Origin: Bordetella parapertussis
Lineage (GTDB): Bacteria > Pseudomonadota > Gammaproteobacteria > Burkholderiales > Burkholderiaceae_B
Length of the DNA stretch: 50,188 nt
Reading direction: 5' to 3'
Assembly (NCBI GenBank): GCA_945903445.1
Contig: CAMDNZ010000021.1
Span: forward strand, 1 to 50,188
In this document: positions 25,955 to 35,181 of the stretch, in pieces
Numbering within the stretch: position 1 is the stretch's first letter
How the letters are laid out: each line of letters begins with the position of its first letter
Program-made: the position numbers and the translations under genes
Notes under the pieces: generated by a model
The model's input: the letters and a program-made list of their open reading frames with translations, nothing else
Database searches by the model: none
Told to the model about the DNA's origin: nothing

Positions 25955-26530
25955 ATGTCCCTTACAAGTCGTCTTCTCCTGTGTTGTGTACTTGTCTGGA
26001 CGGCTGTGGTCGGGGCCAGCGAAGCCGAACCGCGGATTCGCAACATCCTGGTGCAAGTCGATGCCGGGCGATTGCTGATCGATGCGGATGTCGATTTGTC
26101 TCTCAGTCGGGAGGTTCGCCAGGCCGCCGAGCGCGGTTTGCCGATTTACCTGACGGCCGATCTGGTCATCACACATTCGCGTTGGTGGTGGTTCGACCGT
26201 ACCGATATCGAGACCTCTCGTACTTGGCGCATCGGTTACAACGCGCTGACTCGCCAGTGGCGCATCGGCACGGGCGCGCTCAATTTCTCGGTCGCTTCGC
26301 TGGACGAAGCACTGAAGGTGGTCAGTTCGATCCGGCGTTGGGACATCGGGGCCATCGACGAGGTGGCCGAGGGCACGGCGCTGGAGGGGCAGATTCGTAT
26401 GCGTTTGGACAATTCCTTGCTGCCGAGGCCAATGCAGGTCAACGCATTAAATAGCAGCGCCTGGTCGGTCGCTACGCCCTGGACGGATTTCGACTTCGAG
26501 ATCGCCGAGGGCGGGAGCTTGCATCGATGA
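25955..26530 (+). CDS. DUF4390 domain protein, secreted
   Basis: 191-aa protein with an N-terminal signal peptide (hydrophobic core LLLCCVLVWTAVVGASEA) and a beta-rich domain containing RQAAERGLPIYLTADLVI and RTWRIGYNALTRQWRI. This pattern belongs to DUF4390, a family found in betaproteobacteria directly before NtrY-type kinases. The stop overlaps the ntrY start (ATGA). Function is unknown; its place suggests an envelope role tied to the NtrYX pathway (inference). Confidence 0.82.
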   Translation: MSLTSRLLLCCVLVWTAVVGASEAEPRIRNILVQVDAGRLLIDADVDLSLSREVRQAAERGLPIYLTADLVITHSRWWWFDRTDIETSRTWRIGYNALTRQWRIGTGALNFSVASLDEALKVVSSIRRWDIGAIDEVAEGTALEGQIRMRLDNSLLPRPMQVNALNSSAWSVATPWTDFDFEIAEGGSLHR

Positions 26531-28869
26531 AGCGCGTGTTGCGCGCCGCCACCTGGATCGGCATTTTCAGTGGACTGATGATGCTCGGTTTGTTGGCGTG
26601 GTCCACCGGGAATGCCTACAGATTTGCGAGCTATTACGATGCCTTGCTCATTCTGAACGGGGTGTTTGCGGTCGCCTTGTTGATTTGGGTCTTGGCATTG
26701 GCGACACGTTTACTGCGTCAGATCCGCCGCCGGGTGTTCGGTGCGCGACTGACTGCGAGATTGGCCCTGGCTTTTGCCTTGACGGGCGTGTTGCCGGGGG
26801 CCTTGATCTACACCTTGTCCGTGCAGTTCATGTCGCGTTCGATCGAGTCGTGGTTCAACGTGCAGGTCGAGAGCGCCTTGGAGGCGGGCTTGAACTTGGG
26901 CCGTGCGGCCCTGGACAATCAACTCAGCGAATTAGAGCGCAGCGCGCGTAGTATGGCGCAAGAGCTGGGGCGCGCACCCGAGACCGGTGTGGTGAGCACC
27001 CTGGCCCAGCAGCGCGAAACGCGCGGCTTGCGCGAAGCGCTCATTTTTACGACCTCGGGCCGTACTCAATATTTCTCCAGCAGCCAATTAGGCCAGCTGC
27101 TGCCACCTGCCATTCCGACCGAAGTGCTCAATCAGCTGCGCCGCAGCCGAGGGTATTCGGCTGCCGAAGCCGACGATTTGCCGGGTGCCGACAGCGCGTC
27201 GGACTCGCCTAAAGATAACGGTGGCCTGCATTTGCGCGTGATCGTTCCGCTGGACTCGGGCGTGCGGGTCGATAGCCTGACCGGCTCGACTGGCGAGACC
27301 CGATGGCTTCAGGTCCTGCAAGATGTGCCCAGCGCCATCGGTTCGAACGCCAATTTGGTTCAGCAGGGCTTCCAGGATTATCAAGAGCTGTCGCTCTCGC
27401 GTCTGGGCTTGCGCAAGCTGTATGGCATCACCTTGACGCTGGCGCTGCTGCTATCGGTGTTCGGCGCGATTGCCGTGGCGCTTGGATTGGCCAAACGCTT
27501 GGTGCAGCCGTTATTACGGCTTGCCGGCGGAACTCAGGCAGTCGGGGTGGGCGACTACACGCCGCTACCCGAACCGAACGCGCGCGACGAAGTCGGCCAG
27601 TTGACCCGCTCGTTTAATGCCATGACCCGCCAGCTCGACGAGGCGCGTCGAATGGTCGAAAGCAATCGCCGGCAATTGGAGCGCTCGAACGTCTATCTCG
27701 AAAGCATGCTGTCCAATCTGTCGTCCGGCGTGCTGGTGTTAGACAATGCGTTTCGATTGACCATGGCCAACGAAGGCGCTCAGGCCATTTTGAACGTCAA
27801 TCTGCGTACCGCAGTGGGCCGTCCTTTAGAAACTGTGGATGGCATGCTGCCCTTCGCGCGGATTGTGCGTGATGCATTCGCCACCCATTCTGCGGTCGGC
27901 TCCGAACGGCTGCACTGGCAGCAGCAATTCGAGCTGTCCGCAACGGGCCAGGCTCAACCGTCCGAGCCCGGCGGAACGCCGCAGACGCTATTGGCACGCG
28001 GCTCGCAACTCAAATCGGATGGCCATGGCACAGGCTATATGGTGGTGTTCGACGACATCACAGAGGTGATTTCCGCCAATCGCACGGTGGCCTGGGGCGA
28101 GGTAGCCCGTCGATTGGCGCACGAGATCAAGAATCCATTGACGCCCATACAGCTTTCGGCCGAACGGCTGGCCATGAAGCTGGCTGACAAGTTGGAAGGG
28201 CGAGACGCCGACATGCTCACCCGCGCGACCAACACCATCATCAATCAGGTGGCGTCGCTCCAGCACATGGTCGATGACTTTCGCGAATATGCGCGCACGC
28301 CGCCCGCGGCCATGCAGCCCTTGGATTTCAATGCACTGCTGATCGACGTGCTGGCGCTGTATGGCTGGGACCCGGTGGAGGGTATGGCCCGCGATGCGTC
28401 GCCTGCTTTGCAGATGGAAGTGTCGCTGGCATTGGATGTGCCCCGTATCGAAGGCGATCCCACCCAGCTGCGGCAAGTCATTCACAACCTGTTGGCCAAT
28501 GCGCGCGACGCCGGTGCCGATCAGCCCGAACCCGGCCCCGTGCGGGTTAGTACCCAGGCGGCAACGGCGACAGGCGCAGGTGGGCAGGAACAGAATCTGC
28601 TTCGATTCACCGTTCAAGACAGCGGTCCGGGCTTCGCGCCGCATATGCTGCAACGGGTGTTCGAACCTTATGTCACCACTAAGGCACACGGGACTGGGTT
28701 AGGATTGGCAATCGTGCGCAAAATTGTGGAAGAGCATGGCGGCAGAATCGATGTCGCCAATCGGAAGGAAGGCGGGGCAAGGGTGTCGATCCTCCTGACG
28801 CGGCTGGCGAGCGCTGCGGACGGTCTGGACGTCACCAGGCAAGATAAGGATAATGCTGCTACGCAATAG
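26527..28869 (+). CDS. ntrY: NtrY-like sensor histidine kinase
   Basis: 780-aa inner-membrane kinase. Two membrane segments lie near residues 10-35 and 40-60, a third region near 85-105, and another near 298-320. These bound a periplasmic sensing part. Then come a HAMP domain (about 320-375), a PAS-like domain (about 385-500), the phospho-acceptor H-box HEIKNPLTPIQLSAERL (His532) and a C-terminal ATPase domain with VQDSGPGF and HGTGLGLAIVRKIVEEHGG. All catalytic motifs are intact. It is coupled to DUF4390 upstream and is 12 bases from its response regulator. Confidence 0.93.
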   Translation: MKRVLRAATWIGIFSGLMMLGLLAWSTGNAYRFASYYDALLILNGVFAVALLIWVLALATRLLRQIRRRVFGARLTARLALAFALTGVLPGALIYTLSVQFMSRSIESWFNVQVESALEAGLNLGRAALDNQLSELERSARSMAQELGRAPETGVVSTLAQQRETRGLREALIFTTSGRTQYFSSSQLGQLLPPAIPTEVLNQLRRSRGYSAAEADDLPGADSASDSPKDNGGLHLRVIVPLDSGVRVDSLTGSTGETRWLQVLQDVPSAIGSNANLVQQGFQDYQELSLSRLGLRKLYGITLTLALLLSVFGAIAVALGLAKRLVQPLLRLAGGTQAVGVGDYTPLPEPNARDEVGQLTRSFNAMTRQLDEARRMVESNRRQLERSNVYLESMLSNLSSGVLVLDNAFRLTMANEGAQAILNVNLRTAVGRPLETVDGMLPFARIVRDAFATHSAVGSERLHWQQQFELSATGQAQPSEPGGTPQTLLARGSQLKSDGHGTGYMVVFDDITEVISANRTVAWGEVARRLAHEIKNPLTPIQLSAERLAMKLADKLEGRDADMLTRATNTIINQVASLQHMVDDFREYARTPPAAMQPLDFNALLIDVLALYGWDPVEGMARDASPALQMEVSLALDVPRIEGDPTQLRQVIHNLLANARDAGADQPEPGPVRVSTQAATATGAGGQEQNLLRFTVQDSGPGFAPHMLQRVFEPYVTTKAHGTGLGLAIVRKIVEEHGGRIDVANRKEGGARVSILLTRLASAADGLDVTRQDKDNAATQ

Positions 28870-28881
28870 GTGGAAAACGCT

Positions 28882-29637
28882 ATGGCCAGAATTCTGGTGG
28901 TGGACGACGAGATCGGCATACGCGAGTTGTTGTCCGAGATTCTGTACGACGAAGGGCATACGATCGAGTTGGCTGAAAACGCTGCGGAAGCGCGCAGGGC
29001 GCGTCTGCGCTCGCGTCCCGACCTTGTGCTGCTCGACATCTGGATGCCCGACACCGACGGCGTAAGCCTGTTGAAAGAATGGGGCTCGCAAGGCTTGCTG
29101 GATATGCCCGTGATCATGATGAGTGGCCACGCCACCATCGACACAGCAGTCGAAGCCACGCGCATCGGCGCCATAGATTTCCTCGAAAAACCCATTACCT
29201 TGCAGCGTCTGTTGAAGACGATCGCCACGGGTTTATCGCGTGGCCGTGGACCAGCAGCCGCTGCGGCCCCTGCTGCCGTCACTGCGCCCGCTTTCGGCGG
29301 CCGCGATGCGAGCCTGCCATCGTCGGGCAGCGTCGCGGGCCCAGGTGCATTGCCCGGCGGTCAGTCGGGCATGCCCCAGCCGCAAGGCAGCGCACCCCAA
29401 TTCGTGCGCGAGCCGGTCGACGCCGGCTTGAATAACGGACTGCTCAATCCCATCACCTTGGATCAGCCGCTGCGCGATGCACGAGATGAATTCGAGCGTA
29501 TTTATTTCGAATATCACCTGGGCCGCGAGAACCACAGCATGACCCGGGTGTCCGAACGTACCGGTCTGGAACGCACTCACCTGTATCGCAAGCTCAAGCA
29601 GTTGGGCATCGAGTCGTCGCGCAAGCGCAGCACATGA
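28882..29637 (+). CDS. ntrX: NtrX-like response regulator lacking the AAA+ domain
   Basis: 251-aa regulator. The receiver domain (1-120) has acidic residues Asp8/Asp9, phospho-acceptor Asp52 in LVLLDIWMPD, and the Lys in FLEKPI. A Gly/Ala/Pro/Ser-rich linker (about 123-190) follows, then a C-terminal Fis-type helix-turn-helix (SERTGLERTHLYRKLKQLGI). The central AAA+ domain that lets NtrC/NtrX proteins act on sigma-54 polymerase is absent: no GAFTGA and no Walker motifs. It must therefore act as an ordinary DNA-binding regulator. The stop overlaps the trkA start (ATGA). Confidence 0.88.
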   Translation: MARILVVDDEIGIRELLSEILYDEGHTIELAENAAEARRARLRSRPDLVLLDIWMPDTDGVSLLKEWGSQGLLDMPVIMMSGHATIDTAVEATRIGAIDFLEKPITLQRLLKTIATGLSRGRGPAAAAAPAAVTAPAFGGRDASLPSSGSVAGPGALPGGQSGMPQPQGSAPQFVREPVDAGLNNGLLNPITLDQPLRDARDEFERIYFEYHLGRENHSMTRVSERTGLERTHLYRKLKQLGIESSRKRST

Positions 29638-31013
29638 AGGTCGTCATCCTGGGCGCTGGCCGGGTCGGCACCAGCGTCGCAGAGAACCTGGTGTCCGAGC
29701 ACAACGACATCACGGTCATCGACGCGAACGCCGATGGACTGCGCTATCTTCAAGATCGCTACGACCTTCAAGTCATTCATGGCGACGGCACGCAAGTTTC
29801 GGTGTTGCGCGCAGCCGGTTTAGAAGACGCCGACTTGTTCATCGCCTGTGCCGCGCGCGATACCGCCAACCTCGTGGCCTGCAAGATCGCCCGAACCTTG
29901 TTCAACGTCCCGCGTCGTATTGCGCGGGTCAGGTCCGCCGAGTTTGCGGATCATCCCGAGCTGTTGGGCGACGAAGGCTTTTGCGTCGACGCGCTGATCA
30001 GCCCGGAGCGTAGCGTCACCACTTACTTGCATAGCCTGATTGAGTTTCCCGAGGCCTTGCAGGTGGTGGAGTTTGCCAATGGCCGGGTCAGCGTCGTGAC
30101 GGTACGCGTGGGACACAACAGCCCGCTGGCACAACAGTCCGTCGATTCCTTGCGCGAAGCGTGGCCGGACGTGGCGGCGCGCGTCGTTGACGTCTTGCGC
30201 CATGGCAGGCCGGTGCAGGTCGGTTCGGGCACCATGATCGCACCCGGTGACGAGGTCGTGCTGGCGGTCGATACCCGCCATGCCCGGCGTGCCGTACGCC
30301 AATTGCGCGTGGCCGAAAGATCGGTGCGGCGGGTGATGATCGCAGGCGGGGGCAACATCGGCTTGCGGCTGGCGCGTCAGCTGGCCGAAGACAATTACAG
30401 CGTCCGCATCATCGAGCGCGATGCCCAGCGCTGTCAACTGCTCGCGACCGAACTACCCAGCAACGTTCTGGTCTTGCACGGCAGCGGCACCGACGAGGCG
30501 CTGCTCGAACGCGAAAATATCGAGGATATGGATACCTGGCTTGCGCTGACCAGCGACGACGAAGACAACATCATGTCGTCCCTGCTGGCCAAACGGCTGG
30601 GCGCTCGCAAGGTGATCGCCCTGATCAACCGTCAAGCCTACGGCGAGCTGATGCAAGGCAGTCATATCGACATTGCCGTGTCGCCCTCGCAGGCGACCAT
30701 GAGCGAGCTGCTGCGTCATGTGCGCCGCGGCGACGTAGTGGCGGTGCATCGGTTGCGCCAGGGCGTGGCTGAGGCCGTAGAGGCGATCGCGCACGGCGAT
30801 CACAACACTTCGAAGGTCGTGGGCCGCCGGGTCGCGGATATTCGCCTGCCCAAAGGCGCGAGCATCGGTGTGTTGGTGCGCGAGGACGAAATCTTGCTAC
30901 CCGATGCCGACACCGTCATTCAGACCGACGATCACGTCATCGTGTTCGTGCCCAGTCGCCAGCAAATGCAGCGGGTCGAGAAGCTGTTTCAGGTATCGGC
31001 CTCCTTCTTCTGA
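29634..31013 (+). CDS. trkA: Trk potassium uptake regulator TrkA
   Basis: 459-aa cytosolic NAD(H)-binding gating subunit for TrkH. It contains two tandem RCK units. The first NAD site is ILGAGRVGTSVAENL near residue 4, and the second is IAGGGNIGLRLARQL near 235. TrkA-C domains follow each (about 140-225 and 370-455). The length is normal. It is coupled to ntrX upstream and only four bases from trkH, so potassium uptake is linked transcriptionally to the NtrYX pair. Confidence 0.95.
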   Translation: MKVVILGAGRVGTSVAENLVSEHNDITVIDANADGLRYLQDRYDLQVIHGDGTQVSVLRAAGLEDADLFIACAARDTANLVACKIARTLFNVPRRIARVRSAEFADHPELLGDEGFCVDALISPERSVTTYLHSLIEFPEALQVVEFANGRVSVVTVRVGHNSPLAQQSVDSLREAWPDVAARVVDVLRHGRPVQVGSGTMIAPGDEVVLAVDTRHARRAVRQLRVAERSVRRVMIAGGGNIGLRLARQLAEDNYSVRIIERDAQRCQLLATELPSNVLVLHGSGTDEALLERENIEDMDTWLALTSDDEDNIMSSLLAKRLGARKVIALINRQAYGELMQGSHIDIAVSPSQATMSELLRHVRRGDVVAVHRLRQGVAEAVEAIAHGDHNTSKVVGRRVADIRLPKGASIGVLVREDEILLPDADTVIQTDDHVIVFVPSRQQMQRVEKLFQVSASFF

Positions 31014-31017
31014 CGCC

Positions 31018-32487
31018 ATGAGACGCCTTCTTGCCATTCTCAACGTGGTCGGACTGACCATGATGCTGTTTTCTCTGACGCTGCAGCTGCCCATGGTGGT
31101 GGCGTTTGTGGGGGCAGACGGTGGCGAAAGTGCGTTCGTCGATGCCTTTCTCGTGGCGGTGGGAATCGGTGCAGGGCTTTGGCTGACGACCCGGCGTTTT
31201 CGAGCCGAATTGCGGCCTCGCGACGGATTTCCGCTGGTGACGCTGGTGTGGCTGGGACTGCCGCTACTGGCCACCATCCCGTTTCTGATCTATTTCGACC
31301 GGGCGGGCCTGCCGATTACGTTCACGCAGGCGTATTTCGAGGCCATGTCGGGGCTGACTACCACGGGTGCCACCGTGTTCACCGGCTTAGACGAACTGCC
31401 CAATTCCATCAACCTCTGGCGGGCCACCCTGGTATGGGTCGGTGGAATGGGTATTCTGGTGCTGGCGGTGGCGATTCTGCCGCTGCTGGGCGTAGGCGGC
31501 AACCAAGTGTTTCGCGCCGAAATGCCCGGTCCGATGAAGGACGAACGTTTGACCCCTCGTATCGCCAGCACCGCTAAAGCGCTGTATGCGGTGTATGTCG
31601 GTCTGTCCATGCTGTGTCTGCTGGCCTATCGTGCAGCCGGCCTGTCGTGGTTCGAGGCTTGGGCGCATATGGCGACGACCATGGGCCTAGGCGGCTTTTC
31701 CACCAAGGACGAAGGGTTCGCCTACTTCGACTCGGTCTCGGTGGAAGCGGTGGCCGTGGTGTTCATGCTGATCGCCGGCATCAACTTCGCCACTCATTTC
31801 ACAGCGTGGCGGCATCGCAGCCTGCGGGCGTACTTGCGCTGTCCGGAAGCGATTCCCTTTTTGACGGTGGTGCTGGGTGCCAGCTTGCTGGTGTCATTGC
31901 TACTGTATGTGATCGGGGTCTACGACACACCGTGGGACGCCCTGCGTTACGGCATTTTCACCACCGTGTCGCTGGCCACCACGACCGGTTATGCCAATGC
32001 CGATTACACGCTATGGCCAATCGGCATTCCCCTGTTTTTGCTGTTGCTGTCCGGGGTGGCGACTTCTGCGGGTTCGACCGGCGGCGGCATCAAAATGGTG
32101 CGGGCCCTGCTGCTGCTCAAGCAGGTGCGCGCCGAAATGACGGTGATGCTGCATCCTCATGCCGTCTCGCCGGTGCGGATCAACGGCAGGGTGGTGGATC
32201 CTAAAGTGTTGTCGTCGGTCGCTGCATTCATGGTGGTGTATTGCGCGTTGCTGGTCATTCTATCGGCCATCATGCTGGCCACGGGCCTGCCCCCCGACGA
32301 GGCATTTTCGGCGGTGTTGTCGTCCTTGAATAACACCGGTCCCGCGCTGGGCTCGCTCGGGCCGATGGGCAGTTTCGGCCATTTGACGGCCGTCCAGACC
32401 TGGATTTGCACTTTCGCCATGTTGATCGGCCGATTGGAGTTCTTCACGGTGTTGATTCTGCGGACGCCCGCTTTTTGGCGACGTTGA
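31018..32487 (+). CDS. trkH: Trk potassium channel/transporter TrkH
   Basis: 489-aa inner-membrane K+ translocating subunit with about ten to twelve hydrophobic segments and four selectivity-filter loops: SGLTTTGATVF, ATTMGLGGFSTKD, SLATTTGYANAD and SLNNTGPALG. The GSTGGGIKMVR motif of the gating loop is present near residue 353. The ATG at 31018 is chosen as the usual MRRLLAILNVVG start. It is the last gene of the run that begins at rsmB. Confidence 0.95.
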   Translation: MRRLLAILNVVGLTMMLFSLTLQLPMVVAFVGADGGESAFVDAFLVAVGIGAGLWLTTRRFRAELRPRDGFPLVTLVWLGLPLLATIPFLIYFDRAGLPITFTQAYFEAMSGLTTTGATVFTGLDELPNSINLWRATLVWVGGMGILVLAVAILPLLGVGGNQVFRAEMPGPMKDERLTPRIASTAKALYAVYVGLSMLCLLAYRAAGLSWFEAWAHMATTMGLGGFSTKDEGFAYFDSVSVEAVAVVFMLIAGINFATHFTAWRHRSLRAYLRCPEAIPFLTVVLGASLLVSLLLYVIGVYDTPWDALRYGIFTTVSLATTTGYANADYTLWPIGIPLFLLLLSGVATSAGSTGGGIKMVRALLLLKQVRAEMTVMLHPHAVSPVRINGRVVDPKVLSSVAAFMVVYCALLVILSAIMLATGLPPDEAFSAVLSSLNNTGPALGSLGPMGSFGHLTAVQTWICTFAMLIGRLEFFTVLILRTPAFWRR

Positions 32488-32872
32488 GCAAGCCTGAGCG
32501 CGCGAAGTTACCAATTTAACGGTTGGTCTGTTCGTGGCGGAAATTATGTGCCTGATCGCTCGGGGGAGCTACTGCGCTACATATGGCGCTGTACATGACG
32601 CTCAGGCGCGCGTTTTGCTTGGAATCAGGTCGTAATCTCGCATCAACGCTCGAATGTGAGTGCGTACTTATCTTCGTATCGCTAAGTAAATTCGTTGATC
32701 GTGCATTAAGTTACAGCTTAAGCGCGTTTAAATCGGCCAATCGTCACAATTTCTTTGTGCTTCTAGCCCCAGAATACGCAGTAGCTTTCAACACCGAAAC
32801 ATACAGACCAATAAGCAGCTGTCGGCTAATGGCCGACCAAGACTGCGCCGCTGTCACCACGAGGAGCCCGTT
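32488..32872. other. AT-richer spacer and leader upstream of GCS2-type gene
   Basis: 385 bases without a credible gene, visibly lower in G+C than the flanks. Features seen: TTAAG-TTACAG-CTTAA inverted repeat near 32706-32721, a GTCGGC/GCCGAC hairpin at 32821-32837, and GAGGAG ten bases before the 32873 start. TTGATC followed 17 bases later by TTAAGC could be a weak promoter. There is no T-rich terminator for trkH that I can identify, and no tRNA. Confidence 0.4.
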
Positions 32873-34144
32873 ATGGACAAGATCGCATTCACGCCGTCTG
32901 CCGCCAATAGTTTGGGGATTGAGCTAGAGCTTCAGCTTATCGACCCCGCCACGCTCGACCTGGCCGCTTGTGCCGACGAACTATTGGCTCAAATCGCAGG
33001 CCATCCCATGGCCGACCGCATCAAGCCCGAAATCACGCTGTCCATGATCGAACTCAATTCGTCGGTGCACGAGCATCCGATGGGTTTGCTGGCCGAAATG
33101 CGCGAGATGCGCGATATTATCTGCCAGGCGGCCGATGCCGTGGGCGCATCGGTGTGCGGCGGAGGTGCCCATCCGTTCATGCGCTGGCAAGAGCGCGCTA
33201 TCTCGGATGCGCCTCGATTCAAGTATCTGGCCGAGATGTACGGCTATCTCGCGCGGCAGTTCACGGTCTTCGGACAGCACATTCATGTTGGCGTCAAAAG
33301 CGGCGACGAAGCGATTGCGCTGACTCGCCGGCTGTCGGCTTACGTCCCGCATCTGATCGCCATGTCGGCATCGTCGCCGTATTCCGAGGGCGTTGACACC
33401 TTATTCGCCTGCTCGCGCTTGAATGCGGTCAACAGTTTTCCCCTGTCGGGCCATATGCCTGCCGAAATCAACGACTGGTATGGCTTCGAAGCGCATATGT
33501 CGCAGCTGTACTCGTTTGGACTGGCCGAGTCGATCAAGGATTTGTATTGGGACATTCGTCCTAAACCCGATTTCGGCACGGTGGAAGTCCGCATTTGCGA
33601 TACGCCGCTGACGGTCGAGCGGGCCTGCCAGATCGCAGCATTCGTGCAAGCGCTGGCCGTTATGGTCATGCGCGAGCGCGAACCTGCCAGCGGCGTGTGG
33701 CTGCCCTATCGCAACAACTTGTTCCAGGCCAGCCGCTTCGGCACGCAGGGTCATTACGTCACCCCTTCGGGCGACCGTCTGCGCTTACTCGATCATCTGC
33801 GCGGCACGTTCGGCAGGCTCGCGCCGATTGCCGAAGAATTGGGCACGACCGACATGCTTTCGGCGCTTTGTGCCGATATGCTCAAGCAGGGCAACGATGC
33901 CCGCTGGATGCGTAATACTTATCACACTTCTAGAAATCTGCCGAGCGTAGTGCAAGCCATGTCGGATCGTTTCAGCGGTCGCGATCGCAAAGCGGTCGAG
34001 ATGGATGTCGAGGCCGATTCTCCCCTCGTGACGCCCGAGCGCGAACGCCGCCGAATTCGGGCCAGCTCCGAACCCCTGGTCGATGTCCAACAGTTCGCCG
34101 CGCCCGAAGAGTCCGCCATGTTGCAGCCGGCGCGCTTGCATTAG
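32873..34144 (+). CDS. GCS2/YbdK-type carboxylate-amine ligase
   Basis: 423-aa ATP-dependent ligase of glutamate-cysteine ligase family 2 (YbdK type), which joins a carboxylate to an amine. Family motifs are NSLGIELELQLID near residue 12-24, the acid-rich IKPEITLSMIELNSSVHEHP near 53-72, GGGAHPFMRW near 100, GQHIHVGV near 140 and TVEVRICDTPLT near 240. Members may make gamma-glutamylcysteine weakly; the true substrate is unknown. About 50 charged C-terminal residues extend past the core. GAGGAG precedes the ATG. It is convergent with bioC, 13 bases away. Confidence 0.88.
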   Translation: MDKIAFTPSAANSLGIELELQLIDPATLDLAACADELLAQIAGHPMADRIKPEITLSMIELNSSVHEHPMGLLAEMREMRDIICQAADAVGASVCGGGAHPFMRWQERAISDAPRFKYLAEMYGYLARQFTVFGQHIHVGVKSGDEAIALTRRLSAYVPHLIAMSASSPYSEGVDTLFACSRLNAVNSFPLSGHMPAEINDWYGFEAHMSQLYSFGLAESIKDLYWDIRPKPDFGTVEVRICDTPLTVERACQIAAFVQALAVMVMREREPASGVWLPYRNNLFQASRFGTQGHYVTPSGDRLRLLDHLRGTFGRLAPIAEELGTTDMLSALCADMLKQGNDARWMRNTYHTSRNLPSVVQAMSDRFSGRDRKAVEMDVEADSPLVTPERERRRIRASSEPLVDVQQFAAPEESAMLQPARLH

Positions 34145-34157
34145 GCCGATACGCAAG

Positions 34158-35084
34158 CTAGTCGCTTCGGCGGGTACGCCCGCCGATGGCATCTACTGAA
34201 AATGTGGTTTCCGTGGCGCTCAAGCGGCGTGCACCAGCGCGCCATGCGTGGCCGTAAGCGACTTCTACGGTCAGCCGTATCAGGCCGTCGTCGCCGCGTC
34301 GTGCATCCAGCGCGGCCATCAAACGACGGGTCCAGCCGCGCGCAGTCAGCCCCGAACGACGCGTCATGCTAGGGTTGCCGCCCAACGCGCGGACGTCGGC
34401 CAGAAGTTTTTCGGGTGTCCGATACGTGAGCGTCAGCGTTTCCTGGTCCATGACCGGGTCGGTGAAGCCATGCTCTATCAGCAGGTCGCCGAAGTCGTGC
34501 ATATCCACAAAGGTCGGCGTTGCGGTAGTCAACCCGGCTTCTACCAAAGCATCGCGCAGCTCGCGTAGCGTGCTCGGCCCCAGACAAGAAAACATCACCA
34601 GTCCGTCGACTTTGGCCAAACGGCTCCACTCGGCCAGCACGGCATGCGGCTCGGGGTGCCAGTGCATGGCCAGGTTGGACCACACCAGATCTTGGCTTTG
34701 AGGGGCGAGTCCGGTGTGAGCCAGATCGCCTTCGACGAACGTGGTGGCAGGACCGCCGCGGCCAGTCAGGCGACCAACCCATGTCGATAGTCCGCTGGGA
34801 GCGAATCGCTGTCGGGCCTGAGCCAGTTGGCCCGCGCTATGGTCCAACCCGGTATAGGCGGCCTGGGGATATTTTTCGCGCAGAAGCGGCAGATTGTCGC
34901 CACTTCCGCAGCCCGCATCCAGCATCTGGGCGGGTGTCGACCGGATATATCCCAAACGGCCCATCATGCGGCGGGCAATCTCGCCGTATAAAAACTGAGC
35001 ATCGTTGCGCCCCGCGCGGCGGTCGAACTGCTGCGCCACATGGCGAACGGAGAGGGGCAGAGAGGGCGGTGTGGCGGGCGGCAT
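34158..35084 (-). CDS. bioC: Malonyl-ACP O-methyltransferase BioC
   Basis: 308-aa SAM-dependent methyltransferase that caps malonyl-ACP to start biotin (pimeloyl) synthesis. The N-terminal VRHVAQQFDRRA is the BioC signature. SAM-binding motif I MLDAGCGSGDNLPLLR lies near residue 53-68, LVWSNLAMHWHPEP near 132-145 and MFSCLGPSTLRELRDAL near 160-176. The remaining bio genes are not in the window. No good ribosome binding site is seen before the ATG at 35084. Confidence 0.88.
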   Translation of the reverse strand: MPPATPPSLPLSVRHVAQQFDRRAGRNDAQFLYGEIARRMMGRLGYIRSTPAQMLDAGCGSGDNLPLLREKYPQAAYTGLDHSAGQLAQARQRFAPSGLSTWVGRLTGRGGPATTFVEGDLAHTGLAPQSQDLVWSNLAMHWHPEPHAVLAEWSRLAKVDGLVMFSCLGPSTLRELRDALVEAGLTTATPTFVDMHDFGDLLIEHGFTDPVMDQETLTLTYRTPEKLLADVRALGGNPSMTRRSGLTARGWTRRLMAALDARRGDDGLIRLTVEVAYGHAWRAGARRLSATETTFSVDAIGGRTRRSD

Positions 35085-35181
35085 AGGGGGGTGTGGATAA
35101 GCGGGCTCTCGGTTAGCCGACAGTGACAGGACGAGCGCCCAAGAAGCGGCGCGGCGGTCCCGATACGGTCAGATAGCCGGT

